DNA of 39,950 nt, taken from the NCBI GenBank assembly GCA_031835245.1, contig JAVKOQ010000233.1:42501-82450 (forward strand), given 5' to 3'. Source of the stretch: Balamuthia mandrillaris. Lineage: Eukaryota > Discosea > Longamoebia > Balamuthiidae. The position numbers were made by a program, and so were the translations under genes. A model generated the notes under the pieces. That model was not told the DNA's origin and did not search any database. It saw only the letters and a program-made list of their open reading frames with translations. Below are positions 9,543 to 20,240 of this stretch, one piece after another (position 1 is the stretch's first letter; every line of letters starts with the position of its first letter).

Positions 9543-12007
9543 ATGCTCGTGCGGAAAAAAACGCGAGAAAACGGTGATGACAGCGGCTACTCCAGTGATC
9601 AAGAGGAACCAAAAAATAGGCTTTTTGTACCTCCACGATTGGAGGTGAGCTGCTTTTCTCTTTCTCTTCTCTCTTTCTCTCCTTCTCTCTCTCTCTCTCC
9701 CCGTTCAACTGAAAAGATATCTCTTCGAGTTGAATAAGAGCGAACCGAATCTGTTGGCAAGGTCCTTCCAGAGTCACACGCAACAAGGCAATGATGAGTA
9801 CCACTCTGAAGAAAACCAGGACCGGCACAGTTTTACCCTTGATGAGGAGCGCTCTTTGCTTTGGTACATGGCCTCTCTGTCTCTCTGTCTCTGTCTCTGT
9901 CTCTGTCTCTGTCTCTGTCTCTGTCTCTGTCTCTGTCTCTGTCTCTGTCTCTGTCTCTCTGTCTCTGTCTCTGTCTCTCTGTCTCTCTGTCTCTGTCTCT
10001 GTCTCTCTGTCTCTCTGTCTCTGTCTCTCTGTCTCTGTCTCTGTCTCTGTCTCTGTCTCTGTCTCTGTCTCTGTCTCTCTTACTCTCTCTCTCTCTCTCT
10101 CTCTCCTTCTGGTTATTCGCTTCCTCTCTGTCTCTCCCCTCTCCTTTCTTTATATTTCGTCCCTTAACTTTCTTTGTGGAAGGTTGGGAGTGTATGACGG
10201 GCACTCTGGCAGTTGTGCTGCTGAGTTTGTGAGCAACAATCTTGTTGACAATATCACCAAGTTAGTTAGTTTGTTGTTTGCTTTTGTTTGTGGTATCATA
10301 TTTTTGTTTAAGCGTTTGTTTGCCTCCCCTCGTTGCCTCGTTTGTGGGTTGTTATCTAGTTTCACTTGAAGTGCAGCCTAGTCTGTTTTGCTTTGTTGTT
10401 GACATTGAAGAAATGAACTACAGATTCATTACAGGAGACCCGCCTTACACTATCGCTGAACTAGAGACTGCCATGAAAGACGGAATACTCTTTACGGAAG
10501 AACAGTTTTCTCAGCTGAAAGAACCTGATGGTTTGTCTTGATGTTCTTGTGCTTCCTGTTCTTGTTGTTTTTTCTTTGTTCTATCCTCGAACTATTGTTA
10601 TCTTATTTCGTTTGTTGGCATAACAACAGGAGCGTGTGTGTTATTAGCTTGTATACAAGGAGAGGATGTAATTATTGCCAACGTGGGAGACTCGCGTGCA
10701 ATGTTGGGTTCAGTGCGGCCGGGTTCTTCAGGAGCTCTCCACGATCTCTCCGTGCGCGTTTTGACGAACGACCACAACGCCTCCAACCCACAGGAAGCGA
10801 AGCTAGCCCGCTTCCGCTTTCTTGTGAATAATGGCGTATTGCCAAAAGACTCAACTCCTGGTAACTCATCGCTCGCTTCTGTTTTCTTTGTTTTCTGTCA
10901 ACTCATTTGTGAAAAACAGAGTCATTTACAACAGAAGAACTCATAGAAAAAGTGAAAGAAATAATGGATGGTAGCGACATTATATCCAATGGTCGGCTCC
11001 TCACGGTCGAGATCACGCGGAGCATTGGTCAGTACCTACCGCTATTCTTCTAGTTTAACCTTTGTGAGCTTTTTTTTATTGGAATTCTTATCGCTTTCTC
11101 ACTCTCTCGCCTCTCCCTCGCTCTCTCCCTCTCTCTCATGTCGTTTTTATTTTCTTCTTTTATTTCTTACTGCCCTTTGCTAGCTTGACTCACCTTTGCT
11201 TTCTGCAAAACTTTAACCAACACAAAAAAAAGGCGATTTTGGTGTAAAGAAATATTGTTACGGTGTAATATCTCCAGAACCAGAGTTTAGTCGGTACAAA
11301 CTGGAACCTAACGACCGGGTGTTGATCCTGGGTTCCGACGGTGTGATGAACGCCTTCGAGCCAGAAAAGTTAGTCAATCTTGTTTATGACAAGATTCAAA
11401 ACTTGTCCTCCTATTATCATCATAGTCCCTCTGAAGCGCTCATCAAGGCAGCTGTTGAGGCTGGTTGTGGAGACGACCAGACTGTTCTCATTTTGGATCT
11501 GCGGACTTATATTAGGGCTCTGAAAAAAGGTTCTTATTCGCTTGTTCTTTTGGGTTTTGCTTTTTGTCTAAGGACTTCACTTTATTTATTTTAAAACTCA
11601 AAACAGGAGAGGATGGCTCCATGTCTTCATCAGAGGGCAGCCCTCTGATGGACTCCATCAAGAAGGGCCTCTTTATCACGCACCAAAGTGAGGGCTACCA
11701 GTACACCTCCCGCCTGAACTCTTCCGTTGGGCGCTCCTTCACCGCCAAGCTGGCCCGCTTGCACCAAAAAGGGGTGTTTGTGGGATCACCTCACCCTCAA
11801 AAGTTTGAGCGGGACGCCAAGAGAGCACAGATCCGAGCGAGCGACGTGCACAGAGAGGCCAGCCGGGAGGTGAGAAAAGGAGAGTTGACGCCGGTGAGGA
11901 CCTCGGTGCTGGGCATTTGGGACAATAACGCGGTGGAGCAAACAAAGACGAGGAAGAAGGATGACTTGAAGCGGAGCGATAGTCTCAAGTATCGGAGAGG
12001 TTATTGA
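9543..12007 (+). CDS. Protein phosphatase 2C (PPM family) with C-terminal extension
   Basis: Metal-dependent Ser/Thr phosphatase. Exons 9543-9644, 9739-9863, 10183-10260, 10424-10530, 10630-10860, 10920-11027, 11233-11529 and 11607-12007 give 482 residues. PPM motifs appear in order: EENQDR, then [15 protein letters not shown] (metal-binding Asp and Gly), [11 protein letters not shown] with [43 protein letters not shown] and finally [11 protein letters not shown], which carries the last metal-ligand Asp. The catalytic core is therefore complete. The last exon adds about 130 residues ([20 protein letters not shown]..., basic, ending LKYRRGY) with no domain I recognise. The acceptors of exons 2 and 4 were chosen by phase and are less certain than the rest. 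An N-terminal stretch with SGYSSDQEE suggests phosphorylation. Confidence 0.9.
9870..10108. repeat. CTCTGT minisatellite in PP2C intron 2
   Basis: A hexanucleotide array of CTCTGT with CTCTCTGT variants, about 200 bp long, is followed by a pure CT run. It lies wholly inside intron 2 (9864-10182) and has at least two unit types in blocks, so it is probably length-variable. Confidence 0.93.
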
Positions 12008-13392
12008 AGTTGAATGAGGAAATGTACAAGATACAAATTGGTGCACAACAGCAGCGGTGAAACGAAAGAAACAAGTGAGAGAAAGTGCACCTAGTTTTGG
12101 CTCAGACAACAAGAAAATGTGGTGTGATGAGATGTCGTACCATCATCACCCCAATGCCCTTGCATTGGATGGTTAGGAGTGTGAGAGTAAATAAATAACC
12201 ATTCATATCTGTACATTTTTCTATTTTATTTTTCTGTTGTTTTGTTAAAAAAAAACACAAATAAAAAATGCAAATAAAAAACAAAAATAAAACAACAAAA
12301 ATAAAAAACAAATAACAAAAAAACAATAACAAAACAAATAAAAAACAAAACAAAACAAATCAAAAATAAAAAACAAATATTACAGTTCTTTATAACAAAA
12401 ACACAGAAACGAAAATTAGTTCTACAAATCCCATAATGAAAAACGTTCTTTGTGAAGCCATAAAAGCGCTCAACTGCGCGAAAATACACTTTTTTTTTCC
12501 TTACAGCGGTCCATCGAATATTTTCTGCAGGCGTTATGCTTTGCAGGAAAACCTTTTTTTTTTGTCCATCGAAAAACAACGTTGTTGGATGAAAGAAACG
12601 TGGACCGACAGATAACACGACCGTAATGGGTTAAAAAAACGAGGATTTCGCTGACAAGCACCGAAACTCATTCGATTGGTGTAGTCTGATAGTGGTCTTC
12701 GGACATTCCCGAAGTGTAAAGAAAGAAACAGAAAAAAAAGGAACGGGGGTGTGTGGACACTCTGCGGGAATGAAAACGACTCGAACGAATGAATAACCTC
12801 GTTGCCAACTCACGTTGAACAAAACAAGGAGTACAGTGCAGCGTTTCCCCGACTTTGGACAAACTCATCTGTGTCCCCTCTTTTCTTGGAGAAAGCACCC
12901 GACCCAACTACAACGCCCCGAAAGGATCCACTCAAATCTGCAGCTCATGATGGGTTCATTCATCTGAACCAAGGCTCTGCGAAAGACTGGGAAGCACGTC
13001 CGATGTGCGATCCACGGTGACGCACCCAGTGTTGCCTCTTCTCTCTCTCCGTATCTCTCTCCGTTTTCTCTCCCTCTCTGGTTTCTTCTCTCGTTTCTGT
13101 TCCTTCCATTTTTAAAGTTTCGTGATGCTCTTTTAAAGCCATGGTTCCGGTTTGAAACGGAACCAACGGTTGCCGGCATCATCCCCACTGTTGGGGAACC
13201 GATCAGGCTAACATCAGCAACACGCAATTAATTAGCAGACTGGGGTCTCCTCGTTTAAATGAAGCCGTTGGTATGTTTCCCAGGTAAGGAACACATCCCT
13301 CCAACTGACCGCCTCCTCATAAGTTTTATTTTTTTACTTGAACAACAAACCGTTCGTTGCTGCACACACACACTAAGGAGCAAAAAAAAAGA
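12008..13392. other. Long intergenic stretch with A-rich tract
   Basis: Begins with the PP2C 3' flank, including a TAAATAAATAA polyadenylation-type signal at about 12187-12197. A highly A-rich tract of AAATAAAAAACAAA-like units follows at about 12245-12375. From 12400 to 13392 the base composition is normal. Open frames there on either strand lack good start codons and recognisable domains. The part just before 13393 is the likely promoter of the first frizzled-like gene. Confidence 0.6.
12245..12375. repeat. A-rich tract of AATAAAAAACAAA-like units
   Basis: About 130 bp of almost pure A with scattered C and T, arranged as irregular AATAAAAA and AACAAAA units, lies directly downstream of the PP2C gene. 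It may be a DNA-unwinding or matrix-attachment-like spacer; no coding sense is visible. Confidence 0.7.
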
Positions 13393-15681
13393 ATGACAGG
13401 CAGTGGAGCCGGGGGCTGTACTGCGGTTGGCTTGGCCGTTTTTCTGCTGTTGTTGCTCTCTGGGGTTGAAGGGCAAACCTGCGAAAGATGGAACGGCGAA
13501 CCCGCTCTTTGCGCCCGCTTCCCAGGCTACATGGGTACATTCTATCTTTGAAACGATGCATCCTTTGTTATAGTTTCTCACTGAACGCGGTTAACCACCT
13601 ATAGGTGATGAAGTGTACATTTTTGTTCCGAACGGCACCACGCTGGCCTTTCAACAATTCTTGGTTGCTTCCACTATCAATGTGTTGGGAACTGCAGGCA
13701 TGTCGTTTGGCGGCCGGGACTACTGCAACAGTCGTTACCTCATGCTTACCTGCGCGACTCACCTGAGACCCTGCGAGACAATCAGGGTTGAAGGCCAAAC
13801 CAACGAGGACGGCGAACCTGCGACATCTGTCGTCCCCTTGCCTTACCCTCGTCAACCTTGCCGTGATCTTTGTTTGGAATACCGCTCGGAGCAATGCACA
13901 GCAGTCGCCGAACAGTTGGGCATCCCCTTTGGAACCGGCTTGTACTATCCTTCTGGATATGCTGCTCCCCTCTCATGCATCAACGAAATGGAGTTTGGGG
14001 GTTCATTCTACGTGGAAGGCAACACCTCGGTGGCGTTGGCGGAGCTGCTGGGAGAGGAAGAGGTCCCCGAGGGGATGGAAGGCCTGAACCACACTTTGAC
14101 ATGTAACCAAATGAGTGTTGAAAGCTTTGGTTTGTTTTGCGAAGAGCCTTTGGTGCCAGACTATGATAACAACCGTTGCGCGTTCGAGTGCCCACTTCCT
14201 GCCTACAGCGAAGATAAATACGATAACATCAAGACGCTTCAAACAACCTTTGGGTGGTTGTCCTGGGTACGTACTTTCAGTCTTATGCTTCTTCTTTTCG
14301 ATCACTCACGCCTATTCTCTCACTTTCTTCTCTAAAGGTGGGCAGCTTGTTGGTAGCTCTCTCCTATGGTGTCCATCCCTCACTTCGCTCCTTTCCAGCC
14401 AATCTCATCCTCATGACCGCGTTGGCCACCAACATCGCCACTTTCGCCATCATCCTCCCAACCTTTGCCAGTTACCATGACACTTGGTGCGGCATAGATG
14501 GAGCCTATCTCTTTCCTTCTGTCCGTTTGGTTGGCGAAGAAGTGGCGCTGAAGTTCAGGATGGACGAGCTATTGGCCAAGTCGCACTTGTGCAGCTTCCA
14601 AGGATTCGTGCTGATGTTCGGCTTCTTGTCCACCACCATGTGGTGGGTCATCATTTCCTTCAACATGTTTCTCACTGTACGTCTCTTCTTTCCTTCCTAC
14701 CTCCTTTCTTTCTTGTTTCTTGTTTGCTGATGTGCTTTCGTCTCCATTGCTTGAAACAAAACAAAAAAAAAAAAAAACGGAAGGTGTACTTTGGAAAGAA
14801 GCTTCCCACCAGCAGAATGTGGGTGGTCGGTCTGCAAGTGACCTTCCACGTGGTGGGCTGGGTGGTTCCCTTTGTGCTCACCCTCATCCCCACTGCTGCT
14901 GACAGAATGGCTTTCGGTCCTGGTGACACTTTGTATGTTCTCTTTCTTTCTTCCTTCTCTTCCTTTCTCTTCCCTTGTGGTTGCAGTTCATCCATCTTCT
15001 TGCTCTTCTTCTTTTCGTCCGTCCTCCTCCTCCATCCCGCCTGTTCTTTCTTCTCCTTCTCATGAACTCCACCATCGCCAACAAAACAGTTGTTTCGTGT
15101 CCTCAGAAGACGACAGAGCATACTTCATCACCTTTTGGGCTCTTCCTGTGGCCATCGCTCTGCTCGTCGGCCTCATCCTCTTTGCAGCAGCCATCGTGCG
15201 CATCCTCCACTTGGCCATCGCCTTGGGAGAAGGGAAGAAGGCGTGCATGACGTACTATCGCTTGGGCCTCTTCATCCTCATCTTCATGATGGTGTACACC
15301 TTCATCTTCGCGTACACCCTTCAAGTGGCCACCAACTTGGAGGCCATCGAGGAAGGCTACTCCGAGTACTTTGCTTGCTTGGTGATTGCCTCTGGGGATT
15401 GCAGCCTGAGCGACGACATTAACAACTATCACCTGGCGGCGTTGAAGGGGTTCGCCTATGCGGTCTTGGGCTTCCTGCTCTTCCTCAACTTTTGCCTCTC
15501 GGAGGCCGTGGGAAGGCTGTGGTGGAAGATCTTGAAGGGAGCTGCACGGGGTTCGTTGCCTTCGTTGCGACCTTCGGAGAGCAGCCACCGGACCAAGAAG
15601 AGCAAGAGCAAGAGCAAGACCAGTCTTGAAATGGACAAGATCACCATGTCCATGGACAGTCAGGACGATACCATCCCCTAA
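13393..15681 (+). CDS. Frizzled/smoothened-like receptor, copy 1
   Basis: Class F seven-helix receptor expected at the plasma membrane. Exons 13393-13534, 13605-14266, 14338-14676, 14784-14932 and 15090-15681 give 627 residues. A signal peptide (hydrophobic VGLAVFLLLLL, cleavage probably near GVEG/QTC) precedes a cysteine-rich extracellular domain of about 220 residues with YLMLTCATHLRPC and CRDLCLEYRSEQC, as in frizzled CRDs, and NHT and NTS glycosylation sequons. Seven hydrophobic segments follow. Helix 3 (CSFQGFVLMFGFLSTTMWW) and helix 4 (FHVVGWVVPFVLTLIP) match the frizzled pattern. The cytoplasmic tail is short, Ser/Lys-rich, ending DDTIP; no KTxxxW motif follows helix 7. A close paralogue lies on the opposite strand at 20240-17757. 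Confidence 0.92.
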
Positions 15682-16323
15682 GTACTGCCTTGCTTTACTT
15701 TGCTCTTCCTTTTTTTGTTCTTTGGTTATTTACTGTAGACAATTGTACAACAATTCATCACTTTTTGTGCTCAATGTGTTGTCGACGAAAATTATTTCGG
15801 TTTTTGTCGACCTATATTTGATTTTTCATTGGTGCATATTCTTTAGCCAGAGAAAGAAGTCGGTTTTCAATCGGAGCAGTGCTGTGGGCTGAACCGCTTC
15901 GGTTTCCACCTCTGCCTCCTTCCGCTGGTTTCCTCCTTGTGTAGTAGAAGCGTAGCAATGAGAAATACGGTGGTGCGTGGAGCTTCGTGGATGTGTGTGT
16001 CTGTGTGTTTACTTTTGAAAAGAAAGAAATGAAAAGAAAAGAAGAGAAGAAAAGAAAACGAGTAGCAGAAAAGTGTCAAGGCGAATGACGAGTACCAAAA
16101 GTTTATTGGCGGCAGCAGCAGCATGAGCATCCATTCCGTACACCCCACCCACCACTTTGCCTTCAAAGGCGTGGGAGAAGGAAGGGTTGTTTTGGCGGGA
16201 AACATGCTCATTGGCCCAAAAGACTAATGTCGTGATTTCTTTTTTCGTTGTCCTTAGATCTTATGATCTTTGCGCCGCCTTTGTAGCACTCCTGCAAGAG
16301 AGGGAGGATGCACGTCAGGAGCG
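15682..16323. other. Intergenic region between frizzled-like copy 1 and the LRR-RING gene
   Basis: Contains the receptor 3' flank, two GTCGAC palindromes 25 bp apart (15781-15786 and 15806-15811) around an AT-rich spacer, a purine-rich GAAAAGAAAAG-type run near 16018-16062, and a GCAGCAGCAGCATG stretch. No exon is recognised. Confidence 0.55.
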
Positions 16324-17687
16324 ATGGGAGAACAGCCAAAGGACGCTTATCGCTCGTGGGTGGTATTAGGTGAGCGTGTGACGAGAGCTCGTGCGTCAGG
16401 GACGCTTGATCTCAGCGGCATGGGGCTGGAGTCGCTTCCCACGGGCACAGCCTTGTCCTCCTCCTCTGCTACGTCGGCGGAGATCATCGCCCAACCGCGT
16501 GTTGTTCCTCTGCGGGTGTGTTTCCTTCAACACAACCATCTCACCGAGTTGGACGCGGAGTCCTTCTTCGCTTTCTCGTCTGCGTTTTTTTCTCCTCCCC
16601 CTCAACAACAAAGGGACTCCCCCACAACCGCAACAAACGAGGCGGCGGTCGCCTCTCTGCAACTTCTTCACTTGGCCCACAACCGATTGAGCCGTTTGCC
16701 CAAAGACCCTTTCTTCATGGCCTCTTTCTCTTCGCTCCGAAGTTTGAACCTCACGGGCAACCGACTGATCGCGCTTCCTCCTTCCATTGGGCGCCTTGGC
16801 AGCCTTCAGGACCTCTTTCTGGGTCACAACCTGCTCAGACAACTGCCGGAAGAGCTTTTCTTGGGGTGCTCCGCTCTGTCGAGGCTCTATCTGACGGCCA
16901 ATCCTTTAGAAGAGCTACCTGCCTGCGTGAGAGTGAGGGCAGCCTCGTTGAGGGTGTTGGAGCTTTCCGGTTGTGGAGCTACTTTGATTTGGCCGCCAAT
17001 GGGGGTCGTGCGAATGGGTCTCCCTGCCATTCTTGCTTACTTTGCTTCTCTCCCTGAGAAAGGAGAAGGAGGTGGTGAAGATGAAGAAAAAGGAGGAGGA
17101 CGAAGAGACGACGATACAAACCACGAAAAGAAAAAGTACAATGGTGATGCACAAACGAAGACAAAGAAGAAAAAAGAGAAAAAGAAGACTCGACGAAGAC
17201 AAAGGAAAGCAACGCTGCTGGAAACAAAGATAGATGCGGAGAAACAGCTTCATGAGGAACGAGCACGGCGAAAGAAGGCAGAGCGACAAGCACTTTTGTT
17301 GGACGTTCAGAAGCAAAAGCTGCGGCTTGATAAGAAAGAGTTGCAAAAGAAAATGGTGCAGCTTTTGCGAGAAAGAAAGGAAGCCAGGCAGAGTGCTCAG
17401 GCTCTGTCGGAGGAACTCGCAAGACAGGAACGGAAGAACGTCTGTGTGGTATGTATGGACCAAAGCCGTTCGCACTTGTTTCTTCCTTGTGGCCATTTGG
17501 CGACCTGCCATCAGTGCTCTTTGCGACTGAGGTAAACAACCGTACTTTTTTTTTTCACTTGGCCTTGTCCTTGTTGTGCTTCATCTTTGCTGTTTCTCTC
17601 TCTCTGTCTCACACTAATTTTGTTTGAAGTCTGTGTCCCGTTTGTAGGACTGCCATCCGAGAAATGATTCAAGTATTTTACGCGTAA
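16324..17687 (+). CDS. Leucine-rich-repeat protein with coiled coil and C-terminal IAP-type RING
   Basis: Probable E3 ubiquitin ligase. Exons 16324-17531 and 17630-17687 join in phase 2 to give 421 residues. About six leucine-rich repeats lie at roughly 28-235 (LDLSGMGLESLP, LQLLHLAHNRLSRLP, LRSLNLTGNRLIALP, LQDLFLGHNLLRQLP, LSRLYLTANPLEELP). A highly charged Lys/Glu/Arg region, likely coiled coil, runs from about 245 to 370. The RING has ligands C374, C377, C389, H391, C395, C398, C405 and C408, with the spacing C-x2-C-x11-C-x-H-x3-C-x2-C-x6-C-x2-C of IAP and related RINGs. The tail AIREMIQVFYA matches the dimerising hydrophobic end of that group. The intron falls between the sixth and seventh RING ligands, so the short second exon is needed for a functional finger. 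The ATG at 16324 is the first in frame. Confidence 0.88.
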
Positions 17688-17756
17688 CATTTTCCTGTAA
17701 CAAACCAGAAAACAAAACAAAAAACTTAAAAGCACATGACAAAAACAACATAGCCA
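17688..17756. terminator. Shared 69-bp 3' intergenic region of convergent genes
   Basis: The LRR-RING gene (+) stops at 17687 and frizzled-like copy 2 (-) at 17757. The A-rich spacer must hold, or the transcripts must overlap across, both polyadenylation regions. No canonical AATAAA is visible on the plus strand, so the two 3' UTRs probably overlap. Confidence 0.5.
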
Positions 17757-20240
17757 TCAGGGAATGATATCGCTGTCAGTTTCAACAGACATAGTGAACT
17801 TGTCTGAGGTGCGCTTCTTCTTGCTCCTCTTGCTCCTATGGCTGCTCTCCGAAGGTCTCAACGAAGGCAACGAACCTCGTGCAGCTCCCTTCAAGATCTT
17901 CCACCACAGCCTTCCCACGGCCTCCGAGAGGCAAAAGTTGAGGAAGAGCAAAAAGCCCAAGACCGCATAGGCGAACCCCTTCAATGCTGCCAAGTGATAG
18001 TTGCTTACGTCCTCATCCAAAGAACAAACCTCCAAACCTGACTGCAACAAACACGAAAAGTAGGCAGAGTAACCATCCTCGATGGCCTCCAAGTTGGTGG
18101 CCACTTGAAGGGTGTACGCGAAGATGAAGGTGTACACCATCATGAAGATGAGGATGAAGAGGCCCAAGCGATAGTACGTCATGCACGCCTTCTTCCCCTC
18201 TCCCAAGGAGATGGCCAAGTGGAGGATGCGCACGATGGCTGCTGCGAAGAGGACCAGGCCGACGAGCAGAGCGATGGCCACCGGGAGAGCCCAAAAGGTG
18301 ATGAAGTACGCTCTGTCGTCTTCTGAGGACACGAAACAACTGTTTTGTTGGCAGTGGTGGAGTTCATGAGAAGGAGAAGAAAGAACAGGCGGGATGCGGG
18401 AGGAGGAGGAGGAAAAGAAGAAGAGCAAGAAGATGGATGAACTGCAACCACAAGGGAAGGGAAGGGAAGAGAAGGAAGAAAGAAAGAGAACGTACAAAGT
18501 GTCACCAGGCCCGAAAGCCATTCTGTCAGCAGCAGTGGGGATGAGGGTGAGCACAAAAGGAACCACCCAGCCCACCACGTGGAAGGTCACTTGCAGACCG
18601 ACCACCCACATTCTGCTGGTGGGGAGCTTCTTTCCAAAGTACACCTTTCGTTTTTTTTTTTTTTGTTTTGTTTTGTTTTGTTTCAAGCAATGGAGACGAA
18701 AGCACATCAGCAAACAAGAAACAAGAAGGAAAGGAGGTTGGAAGGAAAGAAGAGACGTACAGTGAGAAACATGTTGAAGGAAATGATGACCCACCACATG
18801 GTGGTGGACAAGAAGCCGAACATCAGCACGAATCCTTGGAAGCTGCACAAGTGCGACTTGGCCAGCAGTTCGTTCGTATTGAAGGTCATCACAATCTCAT
18901 CTACTCCTGCGTAGACAGAAGGAAAGATGTAGGATCCATCTACTCCACACCATGTTGTTTCGTGCGTGGCAAAGGTTGGGAGGATGATGGCGAAAGTGGC
19001 GATGTTGGTGGCCAACGCGGTCATGAGGATGAGATTGGCTGGAAAGGAGCGAAGTGACGGATGAAGTCCGTAGGAGAGAGCTACCAATAGGCTGCCTACC
19101 TTTGAAGCAGAAGATTTCAGTGAGCAAAGAAGAGGAGAATGGGAGGTGCATAGAGAAAGAAGAGAAGAAGAAAAAAAAGGAAGAAAGAAAGAGAAGTATA
19201 AGGCGAGCAATAAACGAGAAGAAGAGAGGAACAACAAACGAGACATGAAGGAGAAAAAGGCTGAGAGAGAGAGAGAGAGAGAGAAGAGAGAGAAGAGCGA
19301 TGACAAAGAAGAGGAAAAAAGAAGAGACACGCAAACAAACCAAAGATAACCATCCAAAGGTCAGCTGGAGGACTTTGATGTTATCGTATTGTTCATCACT
19401 GTAAGACGGAAGAGGACATTCGAAGGAGCACCTCTGGTTATCTGCATCCAAGGCCAACGGATACTCGCAGGACAGCTCCATGCTCTCCGCTGACATCTCA
19501 TTGCAGCTCAGGGTGAAGTTTTCCATGCCCTCCATCTCCGCCGGGAGGTCCTGCAGGGAGAACCGATCCAGAGGAACCGTGACGTTGCCCTCCAAGAAGT
19601 ATGGCACTCCAAACTCTGTTTCGTTGAAGCAAGAAACCGGAGGAGCGGTGTTTCCTGGAGGATAGTACAAGCCGTTTCCAATGGGAATGCCCAAGGAGTC
19701 AGTCAGTGCGATACACTTTTCAGAGCGATACTCCAGACAAAGGCTTCTGCACGGCTGGCGAGGGATGAGAAGAGGGACTGCTACCGTCTCTCCATCGTTC
19801 GTGGTGGAGGAGGGAACGGTCTCACAGGGCCGCAAGTGAGTGGAGCACGCCAACATGAGATACCGGTTGTTGCAGTAGTTTCCGGTGTCCCCGTAGGTTT
19901 GTCCGAAGCTGCCCAACACGTTGATGGCGGCGGCCACGTAGCTGACCTGCTCTGACAGAGTGGAACCTTCTGGAACGTAAATGTATACTTGCTCTCCTGT
20001 TTTGAGGAGAGAAGAGAGAGGCGGGTGTTCGTTTTGTGAGCAGAGAAAGAAGACAAGGAAAAAGAAGTCAACATTGCCAAGAGAGGAGAACCAACCATGG
20101 TAGCCTGGAAAACGAGAGCACAACTCCGGTTGCTTGTCCCATAACTCGCACGTCTGACCATTGGCCAGAGGGTTGAAGGAGAGGAGGCAAACCACTCCAA
20201 CCAACCGCACAGCCGTCCAAACGCTATTGCTGCACCGCAT
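17757..20240 (-). CDS. Frizzled/smoothened-like receptor, copy 2
   Basis: Exons (minus strand) 20240-20096, 19996-19341, 19099-18761, 18644-18496 and 18339-17757 give 623 residues, with exon phases identical to copy 1. Signal peptide (VGVVCLLSFNPLANG), then CRD with YLMLACSTHLRPC and CRSLCLEYRSEKC, then seven helices with CSFQGFVLMFGFLSTTMWW and FHVVGWVVPFVLTLIP, and a short basic tail ending DSDIIP. The CRD and the loop after helix 2 differ clearly from copy 1, while the membrane region from helix 3 onward, and introns 3 and 4, are nearly identical. Intron 2 is 241 bp here and purine-rich on the plus strand, against 71 bp in copy 1. The stop codon faces that of the LRR-RING gene with only 69 bp between them. 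Confidence 0.92.

Noticed and set aside
9730-10232. Long open frames of Leu/Cys, Ser/Val and Arg/Asp repeats
   Set aside because: They are translations of the CTCTGT array inside PP2C intron 2; the flanking exons splice across it in phase.
12661-12725. Short hairpin with TGGTGTAGTC, considered as a small RNA gene
   Set aside because: The hairpin is short and no promoter boxes, tRNA arms or snRNA motifs accompany it.
12865-13227. 120-residue minus-strand open frame upstream of frizzled-like copy 1
   Set aside because: No ATG at its start, no recognisable domain, low-complexity middle, and it overlaps the likely promoter.
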